Shown: piece by piece, positions 9,332-17,250 of the stretch
How positions within the stretch are numbered: position 1 is the first letter of the stretch
Layout: each line of letters begins with the position of its first letter
Program-made: the position numbers and the translations under genes
Notes under the pieces: model-generated
Told to the model about the DNA's origin: nothing
What the model saw: only the letters and a program-made list of their open reading frames with translations
Database searches by the model: none
Assembly (NCBI GenBank): GCA_016795485.1
Contig: JAEUHM010000028.1
Coordinates: 1-53,381, forward strand
Length of the DNA stretch: 53,381 nucleotides
Source: Verrucomicrobiaceae bacterium
Lineage (GTDB): Bacteria > Verrucomicrobiota > Verrucomicrobiia > Verrucomicrobiales > Verrucomicrobiaceae
Direction: 5' to 3'

Positions 9332-12300
9332 GCGAAGCCCAAAACCATTCTCTCGGCATCGCAGGCCGCATCGCGGCGGCTTTTATCGATTCAAAGCTGA
9401 CGCCACTGGTGGTCATCGCGTCCGTTTTGCTCGGCGCGGCGGCGGTGGTGCTGCTGCCGCGTGAGGAAGAGCCGCAGATCAAGGTGCCGATGATTGATGT
9501 GATGGTCGCCATGCCCGGCTCGACCGCGAAGGAGATTGAGGAGCGTGCCACGCGCCCGATGGAGAAGCTGCTGTGGGAGGTTCCCGGCGTGGAATACCTC
9601 TACAGCACCTCACGCGACAGCGAGAGCCTCGTCATCGTGCGCTTCAAAGTGGGCGAAGACCCCGAGCGCAGCCTGGTGAAGATCACCGAGAAGCTGCGCT
9701 CGAACTTTGACCGCATGCCGATGGGCGTCTCGATGCCGATCATCAAACCGAAGAGCATTGATGACGTGCCGATCCTCGCGCTCACCTTTCACAGCGCTCG
9801 CTATGATCATCTCACGCTGCGTCGTTTGGCCGCGCAGGTGGATGAATCCATCAAACAGGTGCCGTTGGTGGCCGAAACAACCTTGCTCGGTGGATCGCGT
9901 CGCGCGGTGCGTGTGATGCTCGATCCCGTGAAGCTCGCCAGCCGCAATCTGAGCCCTGCGGGCCTCGTGCCGATGTTGCAACAGTCGAATCGGCAATTTC
10001 GTGCTGGCGGACTCACCACGGGCAATGACGAGGTGCTCGTCGAAACCGGCGCTTTCCTCAAAACCGCCGAAGATGTCGGTAATGTCGTCATCGGTGTTTT
10101 CAGCGGTCGTCCGGTGTATCTGCGCGAGGTCGCCGAGATCGTCGATGGTGGCGAAGAGCCGACGCAGTATGTGTTTCACGGCTCCAAATCGAGCGAAGAG
10201 CCCGCGGTGACGCTCAGCATCGCCAAACGTCCCGGAGCGAACGCGATCAGCGTGGCGGATGAAGTGCTGCAAAAGGTCGAACTGCTCAAGGGCAGCGTTA
10301 TTCCGGCGGACGTGAGCGTAAGCATCACGCGAAACTACGGCGAGACCGCGGCGGAAAAGTCGAACGAGCTGCTGCTGCACATGGGCATCGCCGTTTTCAG
10401 TGTGGCGATCCTCATCTGGCTCACGCTCGGTTGGCGAGAGAGCGGCATCGTTGCCGTGGCGATTCCGGCCACGCTGGCGCTCACGTTGCTCATTTTCTAC
10501 CTCTACGGCTTCACGTTGAACCGCATCACGCTGTTCGCGCTCATCTTCAGCATCGGCATCCTCGTCGATGACGCCATCGTGGTGGTGGAGAACATCGTGC
10601 GGCACTTTCACCTGCCGCAGAACAAGGGCCGCAGTTGGAGCGCCATCGCCGTCGAGGCCGTGGGTGAAGTCGGCAATCCCACCATCCTCGCCACCTTCGC
10701 CGTCATCGCCGCCGTGCTGCCGATGGCCTTCGTCGGCGGCCTCATGGGCCCCTACATGCGCCCGATCCCGATCGGTGCCAGCGCCGCGATGTTTTGGTCA
10801 CTGTTGATTGCTTTCATTGTGACGCCGTGGGCTTCGATTCGCATCCTTCGCTGGGGGAAGAAATACCGGAGTGATGGAGTGATGGAGAATGGGAGTGATG
10901 GGGATCTGCACTCCAACACTCAACAACTCCAACACTCCAGTGCCCCGTCGCCTCACCACGCCAGCGAGCACCCCGAGGACTTTTTCACGAAGCTCTACCG
11001 CAAGATGATGGGGCCGCTCATTCATCACACGGGCTGGCGCTGGATCTTTCTCATTGGCATCACGGCGCTGCTGCTGGCCAGCATGGGCACCGTCGGCATC
11101 GGCTGGGTGAAGGTGAAGATGCTGCCCTTCGACAACAAGAGCGAGTTCCAGGTGATCCTGAACATGCCGGAAGGCTCTTCTTTGGAAAAAACAGCCGCCG
11201 TGGCCCGCGAGATGGCCGCGGCGATCCGCACCGAGCCGGAGGTCACGGATTATCAGGTCTATGCTGGCGTCGCCTCGCCCTACAACTTCAACGGGCTCGT
11301 GCGGCACTACTTCATGCGCCGCGGTGCGAACGTGGCAGACATCCAGGTCAATCTGGTGAACAAACACGAGCGCAAAGCGCAGAGCCACGACATCGCCAAA
11401 CGCGTGCGTCCGGCCGTGTCGGCCATCGCGGAGCGTTACGGTGCCCGCGTGGCCATCGCCGAGGTGCCGCCAGGGCCGCCGGTGCTGCAAACGCTCGTCG
11501 CGGAGATTTACGGGCCCGATGATGACGCACGTCTGAAGCTCGCCGAGAAGGTCAAAACGATCTTCAAGGCCACTCCGGGCGTCGTTGATGTTGATTGGTA
11601 TATCGAGGCCGATCAGAAGAAGGCCCGCTTCATTATCGACAAGGAAAAAGCCGCCCTGCATGGCATCAGCGCCGCCACGATCTCGCAGACGCTCAAAATT
11701 GCCGTGGATGGTGAAAGCGTCGATTTGCTGCATCAGCCTGCAGAGAAGGAAGACGTCAACATCCGCCTCGAACTGCCCCGCAGTGCAAAAACCACACCCG
11801 AGGAGCTTTTGGCCCTCCGCGTGCGGTCTGGCGATGCCAATGCACTGCCAGAGCCCGGTGCCAGTGGCTCGCCGCTCGTGCCGTTGCGTGAACTGGTGAA
11901 GGTCGAGCACGTCACCGTCGAAAAAAGCCGCTACCACAAGAACCTCATGCCCGTGACCTACGTCATCGGCGATGTCGCCGGAGTGGTCGAAAGCCCTGTG
12001 TATGCCATCTTCCAGATGAACGAGGCCTTGAAAAAGCTCGACACGCGCGAGTTTGGTGGCAGCGGCGCGGAATTGAAGATACTCAACGCCTCGATGCCCT
12101 TCAGCGATGACGAACCCGCGATGAAGTGGGACGGCGAGTGGCACATCACCATCGAGGTCTTTCGTGATCTCGGCGCGGCCTTTGGCGCGTGTTTGATCCT
12201 CATCTACGTGCTCATGGTCGGCTGGTTCCGCAGCTTCATCACGCCAGCCATCGTGATGATCGCCATTCCGTTCTCGCTGGTGGGCATTTTGCCCGCGCAC

Positions 12301-12654
12301 GGGCTGCTCGATGCCTTCTTCACCGCCACGAGCATGATCGGCTTCATGGCAGGCGGTGGCATCGTGGTGCGAAACTCGATCATCCTCGTCGATTTCATCG
12401 AGCTACGCATCCGCGAGGGCATGCCGCTAAGCGAAGCCGTGATCGACGCTGGTGCCGTGCGCTTCCGTCCGATGCTGCTTACCGCCATGGCCGTCGTCGT
12501 CGGAGCCGCCGTCATCCTCGCCGACCCGATCTTCCAAGGTCTTGCCATCGCATTAATGGCCGGTGAAATCGCAAGCCTGTTCATCAGCCGCATGGCCGTG
12601 CCGGTGTTGTATTACATGGCGAACAAGCATTCTCATCCTGAACCCAAACACTAA
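9328..12654 (+). CDS. RND-family efflux transporter permease (AcrB-like)
   Basis: 1108 residues. N-terminal TM1 and the [19 protein letters not shown] segment are typical RND; TM4 carries the proton-relay acidic pair ([14 protein letters not shown], about 410-423); two large periplasmic domains and a second six-helix set with [15 protein letters not shown] complete the duplication. The substrate is not readable. Codon usage looks more GC-rich than the preceding tolC and adaptor genes, and the cytoplasmic loop between TM6 and TM7 contains an in-frame low-complexity insertion (10868-10940). Located between the adaptor and a second DUF2892 gene, it is presumably controlled by the ArsR-type repressor. 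Confidence 0.92.
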   Translation: MSEAQNHSLGIAGRIAAAFIDSKLTPLVVIASVLLGAAAVVLLPREEEPQIKVPMIDVMVAMPGSTAKEIEERATRPMEKLLWEVPGVEYLYSTSRDSESLVIVRFKVGEDPERSLVKITEKLRSNFDRMPMGVSMPIIKPKSIDDVPILALTFHSARYDHLTLRRLAAQVDESIKQVPLVAETTLLGGSRRAVRVMLDPVKLASRNLSPAGLVPMLQQSNRQFRAGGLTTGNDEVLVETGAFLKTAEDVGNVVIGVFSGRPVYLREVAEIVDGGEEPTQYVFHGSKSSEEPAVTLSIAKRPGANAISVADEVLQKVELLKGSVIPADVSVSITRNYGETAAEKSNELLLHMGIAVFSVAILIWLTLGWRESGIVAVAIPATLALTLLIFYLYGFTLNRITLFALIFSIGILVDDAIVVVENIVRHFHLPQNKGRSWSAIAVEAVGEVGNPTILATFAVIAAVLPMAFVGGLMGPYMRPIPIGASAAMFWSLLIAFIVTPWASIRILRWGKKYRSDGVMENGSDGDLHSNTQQLQHSSAPSPHHASEHPEDFFTKLYRKMMGPLIHHTGWRWIFLIGITALLLASMGTVGIGWVKVKMLPFDNKSEFQVILNMPEGSSLEKTAAVAREMAAAIRTEPEVTDYQVYAGVASPYNFNGLVRHYFMRRGANVADIQVNLVNKHERKAQSHDIAKRVRPAVSAIAERYGARVAIAEVPPGPPVLQTLVAEIYGPDDDARLKLAEKVKTIFKATPGVVDVDWYIEADQKKARFIIDKEKAALHGISAATISQTLKIAVDGESVDLLHQPAEKEDVNIRLELPRSAKTTPEELLALRVRSGDANALPEPGASGSPLVPLRELVKVEHVTVEKSRYHKNLMPVTYVIGDVAGVVESPVYAIFQMNEALKKLDTREFGGSGAELKILNASMPFSDDEPAMKWDGEWHITIEVFRDLGAAFGACLILIYVLMVGWFRSFITPAIVMIAIPFSLVGILPAHGLLDAFFTATSMIGFMAGGGIVVRNSIILVDFIELRIREGMPLSEAVIDAGAVRFRPMLLTAMAVVVGAAVILADPIFQGLAIALMAGEIASLFISRMAVPVLYYMANKHSHPEPKH
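10868..10940. repeat. GGAGTGATGG / CTCCAACACT simple repeat inserted in frame in the RND gene
   Basis: Three copies of a GAGTGATGG word are followed by an opposite-sense run of CTCCAACACT/CAACAACTCC words, so the two halves are roughly GAGTGNTGG and its reverse complement. It encodes a Ser/Asn/Gln-rich stretch (about residues 514-538) in a cytoplasmic loop of the transporter and is foreign in composition to the surrounding gene. Looks like insertion of a dispersed intergenic-type element that happened to keep the frame. Confidence 0.6.
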
Positions 12655-12655
12655 A

Positions 12656-12874
12656 ATGAAACCCAACGTTGGAACTATTGATCGCGCACTTCGTCTCATC
12701 CTTGGCCTAGGAGTGATCATCTGGGGCGCTGTCACCCACAGCTGGCTTGGAGTGATTGGTTTGGTTCCTCTGCTCACAGCGGCAATCCGTTGGTGCCCAG
12801 CTTACACGCCCTTTGGCATTAACACTTGTGGAAGGGACAAAACAGGAGGCTGTGGCGGAGGCAGTTGCTGCTGA
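12656..12874 (+). CDS. Second DUF2892 inner membrane protein with Cys-rich tail
   Basis: 72 residues; ATG 12656 lies 1 bp after the RND stop. GTIDRALRLILGLGVIIWG and a second hydrophobic segment WLGVIGLVPLLTAAIRW precede CPAYTPFGINTC, the conserved signature of YgaP-type DUF2892 proteins. The C-terminus CGRDKTGGCGGGSCC adds four further cysteines, suggestive of metal or persulfide binding. Distinct from the first DUF2892 protein of the same operon (6849-7061), so the operon carries two non-identical copies. Confidence 0.82.
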   Translation: MKPNVGTIDRALRLILGLGVIIWGAVTHSWLGVIGLVPLLTAAIRWCPAYTPFGINTCGRDKTGGCGGGSCC

Positions 12875-12883
12875 GTGGGGATC

Positions 12884-13285
12884 ATGCGCTCTGCTCTCAG
12901 TAACTATCCCGACCGATGTGAGGTCATTGACTTGGCTTGGAACACCAAAGGCCATGGACCCTACTTGGTCCGTCAGCATGGTTATTCAGCCATTGGCAGC
13001 GACTTCGTCACTCAACCCTACATCCTCCAAAAAGACGGAACGTGGTTGCTCAACCTCGCGTTCGCTTTGCTCCCAGAGAAATATCAGGAGAAGCAACTTT
13101 TCCAAAGCCTAGCTGAGGTAATCGTCTTCTTCGAGAAACTCTGCACCGAACCAGTAAAGGTCGATGCACACCTGCCGCCGAATGCTGACCCGGCCCAAGT
13201 TTTGGCCAACTTTGAACGATGCACGCACCGAATCCTCATGGGACTTCGAAACGGGGTGGCCTCGTCCATCTCCTCAACCCATTGA
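12884..13285 (+). CDS. Unknown protein of the efflux/rhodanese operon
   Basis: 133 residues from ATG 12884; a GTG at 12875 immediately after the previous stop is the alternative. No signal peptide and no membrane helix. Sequence runs such as GHGPYLVRQHGYSAIGSDF and GTWLLNLAFALLPEKYQE are not ones I recognise. Composition suggests a soluble alpha/beta protein. It lies 9 bp from the second DUF2892 gene and 5 bp before the rhodanese start, so it is almost certainly cotranscribed and part of the same sulfur or metal response. Confidence 0.7.
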   Translation: MRSALSNYPDRCEVIDLAWNTKGHGPYLVRQHGYSAIGSDFVTQPYILQKDGTWLLNLAFALLPEKYQEKQLFQSLAEVIVFFEKLCTEPVKVDAHLPPNADPAQVLANFERCTHRILMGLRNGVASSISSTH

Positions 13286-13290
13286 AACGC

Positions 13291-13713
13291 ATGATTTGGT
13301 TCATTATCGTCACCGCACTCGCTATTGCAGGTTGGTATTGGTATGAAGATCGGTGGGACAGGTCTCTGTTCACGGCATCGCCAGGCCATATCTGCACGAA
13401 CATGCAGGCCAGCCAAGCCAACCAATGGTTGCTCGATCATCCAGAGACGCAGGTGCTGGATGTTCGATCTCTCGAAGAGTTTGCAAATGGAGCTCTTCCA
13501 GCCGCAGTCAACATTTCGATAGGTGATCCGCGATTTGACGAAAAGGTTGCATCACTCGCCCGAGAGAGGCCAGTGCTGGTCTATTGTGCGGGAGGTTATC
13601 GAAGTCGCAAGGCCGTGGCAAAGCTGAAGGATCTTGGGTTCAAAAACATCCAACACATCCACCGTGGCTACATGTCCTGGAGAGCAAGTGGCGGGTCCAA
13701 CGCGCGGGATTGA
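13291..13713 (+). CDS. Membrane-anchored rhodanese (sulfurtransferase)
   Basis: 140 residues from ATG 13291, chosen because it opens directly into a membrane helix (MIWFIIVTALAIAGWYWY). The rhodanese domain follows: VLDVRSLEEFANGALPAAVN, then the active-site loop VYCAGGYRSRKA with the persulfide-forming cysteine, then GFKNIQHIHRGYMSW. It would carry sulfane sulfur at the membrane, probably on the periplasmic side given the short N-terminus. Together with two DUF2892 proteins it reproduces the parts of E. coli YgaP as separate genes. Last gene of the cluster. Confidence 0.9.
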   Translation: MIWFIIVTALAIAGWYWYEDRWDRSLFTASPGHICTNMQASQANQWLLDHPETQVLDVRSLEEFANGALPAAVNISIGDPRFDEKVASLARERPVLVYCAGGYRSRKAVAKLKDLGFKNIQHIHRGYMSWRASGGSNARD

Positions 13714-13817
13714 TAGCTGATTGAAGAGTCGGATGAAGTCCACCCGGACTGGCGAGAGGTGAAAATACACGATTGGTGCTCGGCAAGAATGTCCTGGGAA
13801 GCGGCTTTAGTACGCCG

Positions 13818-15143
13818 ATGAATGTCAAATGTGAGTGGTTGGTTCTCGTTTGCCTTAGCCTATTCAGCGGTAGTTGGTTGTTGGGTGCGGAGGATGAATG
13901 GGTGTTTTGGAGTCCCCGTGAGGAAGCTTGCCCGGATCATGTTGAACGGAAGGATGGTGGACGTACGAAGACTGGTTCCTTCGTGATCGAGTCAGGGCTT
14001 GGTGAGCATTGGATAGGTTGCTGGCAGCGGCAGTTTGCCGTGCGGGGTGGTGGATATTATCAGTTCACTGCTTGGCGAATGCATCGAGGGGTCAAGAATG
14101 TCCGCCGCAGTGTGGTGGCACGGGTTTTGTGGAAAGATGTGAAAGGGAACGCCCTGAAGTGGCCTGAACCGGCGGCATCCGGTTACAATAAAGGTGTGGC
14201 TCCAGTGGCTGAGCCTGAGTATCCAGCTGATCACGACTCAGGTGAGGGTCAGTGGGGCAGGTTTGATGATATTTTGGAGGCTCCTCCTGGGGCTGATTTC
14301 GCTGTCGTTGAGCTGTATTTGCAGTGGGCGGGGAATGCGCGAGTGGAGTTCTGTGATGTGAGCCTGAAAGCTGTGGATGCCCCAAAACCGCGCCGTGTAA
14401 AGATCGCGGCGGTGCACCTTCAGCCAAAGGAGGGGCGTCAACCTGCGGACAAGCCGCCGCAGTTTGCGCAAGCTTTAGCCCAGGCGGGGAAACAGGGCGT
14501 GGATCTGGTGGTGTTGCCGGAGACGCTGACCTACTACGGCACTGGAAAAAGGATGGATGAGTGTGCCGAGACGGTTCCGGGGCCGTCTACAGCCTATTTT
14601 GGTAAGCTGGCACGTGAGCACAGTCTCCATGTTGTGGCTGGATTGATTGAGCGGGATGGGAAGACACTTTATAACGTTGCGGTGCTGATTGGTCCTGATG
14701 GTGAGTTGATAGGCAAATACCGAAAGGTGTGTCTTCCGCGCGGTGAGATTACCGCCGGTTTGACACCTGGTCATGACTTCCCCGTGTTTGAGACCCAGAT
14801 TGGAAGGATCGGGATGATGGTTTGCTATGATGGCTTTTTCCCTGAGGTCGCGCGGGAGTTAAGCAATCGCGGTGCGGAGATCATTGCCTGGCCAGTGTGG
14901 GGGTGTAACCCATTGTTAGCTGCCGCGCGTGCGTGTGAAAATCACGTTTACCTAGTTAGCAGCACATACACAGAGGCGAGTCAAAAGTGGATGATCAGTG
15001 GCATTTTTGATCACTTTGGGGACGTGTTAGCCAGGGCCGAGGAATGGGGTACGCTGGCTATTGCTGAGGTGGATCTGAATAAACCTGCCAGATGGAACTC
15101 ACTCGGCAACTTTCGAGCTCAGATACCGTCTCATCGCCCGTAG
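13818..15143 (+). CDS. Exported carbon-nitrogen hydrolase (nitrilase superfamily)
   Basis: 441 residues. ATG 13818 opens a signal peptide (VLVCLSLFSGSWLLGA). Residues to about 190 form a beta-rich, Trp-rich domain that resembles a carbohydrate-binding or galactose-binding fold. The catalytic domain follows with the Glu-Lys-Cys triad: Glu in VVLPETL (about 234), Lys in YRKVCLPRGE (about 304) and Cys in MMVCYDGFFPE (about 337). Family members cleave C-N bonds in amides or nitriles. Export and an N-terminal accessory domain are seen in several verrucomicrobial and planctomycete homologues; the substrate is unknown. No close neighbours in operon arrangement. Confidence 0.82.
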   Translation: MNVKCEWLVLVCLSLFSGSWLLGAEDEWVFWSPREEACPDHVERKDGGRTKTGSFVIESGLGEHWIGCWQRQFAVRGGGYYQFTAWRMHRGVKNVRRSVVARVLWKDVKGNALKWPEPAASGYNKGVAPVAEPEYPADHDSGEGQWGRFDDILEAPPGADFAVVELYLQWAGNARVEFCDVSLKAVDAPKPRRVKIAAVHLQPKEGRQPADKPPQFAQALAQAGKQGVDLVVLPETLTYYGTGKRMDECAETVPGPSTAYFGKLAREHSLHVVAGLIERDGKTLYNVAVLIGPDGELIGKYRKVCLPRGEITAGLTPGHDFPVFETQIGRIGMMVCYDGFFPEVARELSNRGAEIIAWPVWGCNPLLAAARACENHVYLVSSTYTEASQKWMISGIFDHFGDVLARAEEWGTLAIAEVDLNKPARWNSLGNFRAQIPSHRP

Positions 15144-15188
15144 TGTCAGCACATACTTGTGAATCTGAACTGGGTAGGTCAATCGAGT

Positions 15189-15983
15189 TCACGGTGCGAC
15201 GTAAACTTCCCGTCCATCCATAACTGCGCCTGACTTGTAGATCGTGTACATACCTCGGGTGCCGCGAGGAAGGGGCTTATACTCGATATTGAAGACCGGT
15301 TTGGAAACTGCTGCATAGGCTTCGGTATCGCCATATTGGTGGGCTTCTTCGTTCACGTAGTAGTCGATGACATCCATAGTGGATGGAATGATACCAGTGG
15401 CGTTTTTTAGTCCGAACTTGAGTCCCCGAGCATGAGCTGCGTTGGCTAGAAAGCGCACATAGTCCACTGCATCTGCTGCCGAACCTCCAGAGTTGCTGAA
15501 CTCATAGAAATCAACGTTGTCACAGTCTACTCCGTAAAAGCCGCGCTGCTTGGCGTAGTCCATTCGGTCTAGCATGATTTGCCTTATCGTGGGGGATCGC
15601 GTGTTGACCCACCGTTCGCCTTTCCACCCGTCGAGGCTGCCACGAAGGTCGGCAGATGGAAAGTTGCCAGAATCTCTACGCCAGTCTTCAAACTGGGACG
15701 AGAAGTAGGCGATGGCGCGTGTTCCCTGAGCCTTAAGTGCCGCAAGGTCCGAGTCAGATACGTCGAACAGGTCCACGATGTGATAGTCTTTGCCTCGGGG
15801 AACGATGGCTCCCTCATACTGAATGGACCAAGTTGGCACGGACGAAGGCCGCGATGGAACTGCGACTGTTGTGGATGGAGCACCGTGCACAGCCTGAGGA
15901 GGTTCGCTTGAAGAGCAGCCTATGAGAGTGGTGAGACAACCGAGGAGGTGGATGAGCGATTGGCAGCGCATGGTGGAAATCAT
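15189..15983 (-). CDS. GH114-type endo-alpha-1,4-polygalactosaminidase-like lipoprotein
   Basis: 264 residues from ATG at 15983 (another ATG at 15971). A lipoprotein signal ends in LTTLIGCSSS. The rest is a TIM-barrel of the GH114/TM1410 type: WSIQYEGAI, YHIVDLFDVSDSDLAAL, AIAYFSSQFEDWR, GERWVNTRSP and GFYGVDCDNVDFYEF, the last containing the expected acidic active-site residues. Members cut partially de-acetylated galactosamine polymers such as Pel. This is relevant because a pelA-like gene lies in the same window (41120) whose own hydrolase half has lost this acidic motif. Anchored to a membrane, it could trim or release Pel-like polymer. Confidence 0.82.
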   Translation of the reverse strand: MISTMRCQSLIHLLGCLTTLIGCSSSEPPQAVHGAPSTTVAVPSRPSSVPTWSIQYEGAIVPRGKDYHIVDLFDVSDSDLAALKAQGTRAIAYFSSQFEDWRRDSGNFPSADLRGSLDGWKGERWVNTRSPTIRQIMLDRMDYAKQRGFYGVDCDNVDFYEFSNSGGSAADAVDYVRFLANAAHARGLKFGLKNATGIIPSTMDVIDYYVNEEAHQYGDTEAYAAVSKPVFNIEYKPLPRGTRGMYTIYKSGAVMDGREVYVAP

Positions 15984-16032
15984 TGGAGTTTTGCGCCACT
16001 TGTCGATCTTTGATTCGTTCCTTCTACACTTT

Positions 16033-16224
16033 ATGACGCATTTGCTAGAGGTTACGTGTCCATTTTGCTTCCAGGTTTTTGGCATTGCCAGTCCGGCATT
16101 TGAAGAACTTCCGTGCGACTTGGACTACGACTGCGAGATCTGCTGTCGGCCTATGAGAGTAGCCATTGAGATAGACGATGTGACTGATGAGCCAATGGCT
16201 GAGGCTTACAGTTTGGCAGACTGA
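16033..16224 (+). CDS. CPXCG-motif small zinc-ribbon-like protein
   Basis: 63 residues from ATG 16033. Two cysteine pairs (VTCPFCFQVF and DCEICCRPMRV) match the CPXCG small protein family, common in gamma-proteobacteria and PVC bacteria, likely binding one zinc. Function unknown. Its last 19 bp overlap the 3' end of the converging membrane-protein gene. The start region overlaps nothing, and upstream in-frame codons run antisense through the GH114 gene, so the later ATG is preferred. Confidence 0.75.
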   Translation: MTHLLEVTCPFCFQVFGIASPAFEELPCDLDYDCEICCRPMRVAIEIDDVTDEPMAEAYSLAD

Positions 16225-16502
16225 TCATCCTCTGATTTCCACCAGTCTGCCTCACGCTGCCAAGGGCTGTGTGTGGCTCGCAACACGGCCTTGCTTGAGC
16301 GCTCGGCTTCTTCGTCCATCTCCATGAGTAGCTGGACATGAGGTGGGGGTCTGTTGGCTCGGCGGTACAAGATCCAAGCACTGACAATCACCGCCAACAC
16401 CATCCCACTGAAAAATGCCAACGTCATGAGCACAAACGCCTCTGGGGCACCAAGTCCGGCGCTAGGGTGGCCTTGCTGAAGAAGTGTGCTGAGGGTTTTC
16501 AA
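16206..16502 (-). CDS. Hypothetical single-TM protein
   Basis: 98 residues with one membrane helix (AFVLMTLAFFSGMVLAVIVSAWI, about 23-45), a basic flank YRRANR and a charged C-terminal half rich in Glu, Arg and Trp. No family recognised. It shares 19 bp at the 3' end with the CPXCG gene on the other strand. It lies 28 bp downstream of the GNAT gene on the same strand, so the two are possibly cotranscribed. Confidence 0.6.
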   Translation of the reverse strand: MKTLSTLLQQGHPSAGLGAPEAFVLMTLAFFSGMVLAVIVSAWILYRRANRPPPHVQLLMEMDEEAERSSKAVLRATHSPWQREADWWKSEDDQSAKL

Positions 16503-16530
16503 TGAAGTGTGAGAGCGAAAACCCGTCAGA

Positions 16531-17010
16531 TCATTCGCTATCGAAGACGATGCGCATTGGAATCATCGGGGACTTGGTAAATCCGTGCGTGTTGAAGAAC
16601 TCCTGAGACTCCTCACTGATGCGGTCTGTTAGCAATGTGATGCGCTTGAACTTCTTCTTCCGTGCAAACTGGATCACATGCTCCAGCAATACTCCACCAT
16701 AGCCTTGGCGGCGGTGATTGGGATGAATGACGAGGTCCTCAAGCAGTATTACAAAGCCACCCTCCGCCGTGCTGATCGTGAACAGAAGGTTCACCATCCC
16801 GATTAGGGTGTGGTCGGTGCGCAGAACAAAGATGCGGCCGCGCGTTGGCTGCTCAAGGATCAGACGCAGGCCCTGCTCCTGCTTGAAGCGATCCGGTTGA
16901 AACTCTTCCTCTGCTTCAAACAGATCCACGAGCAACTCTACCAGTTGAGGCATGTCCTCAATGGTTGCTGCTTCGATTCTTGGCCCTGCGGCGATGGCTG
17001 TGGGACTCAT
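16531..17010 (-). CDS. GNAT-family N-acetyltransferase
   Basis: 159 residues from ATG at 17010; earlier in-frame ATGs (17064, 17037) add a stretch unlike the family. The acetyl-CoA binding motif A is LVIHPNHRRQGYGGVLLEHVI with the R-x-x-G-x-G/A pyrophosphate loop. Before it lies a typical N-terminal EAATIEDMPQLVELLVDLF segment, and after it RITLLTDRISEESQEFFNTHGF. Substrate unknown; cytoplasmic. Transcribed toward the single-TM gene, divergent from the DEAD-box helicase across a 240-bp AT-rich spacer that probably holds both promoters. Confidence 0.85.
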   Translation of the reverse strand: MSPTAIAAGPRIEAATIEDMPQLVELLVDLFEAEEEFQPDRFKQEQGLRLILEQPTRGRIFVLRTDHTLIGMVNLLFTISTAEGGFVILLEDLVIHPNHRRQGYGGVLLEHVIQFARKKKFKRITLLTDRISEESQEFFNTHGFTKSPMIPMRIVFDSE

Positions 17011-17250
17011 GACGAATAAAACCCTAGCTGATTTCATGCCGGTTCCAACGAACTTTTCCGTCACTTATCAGATTTGAGAGTATGCCACTCCTGCAATGCC
17101 CTGAGATGCGCAAGGAGTCCGATGCTCAAGATTTTTTAACAAACTACGCGCAAAGTGAAAAAAGTGCGCTAGCATCCCAGCCGCATTTATCTGGCGCTTG
17201 TGACATTGAGAGGCCTGGGATGCGGGACATCACCCCATCCCCCTAGTATT

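Noticed and set aside
10798..12300. 500-codon frame antisense to the RND gene
   Set aside because: Shadow of a GC-rich gene; His/Asp/Arg-rich nonsense composition and the sense strand has a full RND protein.
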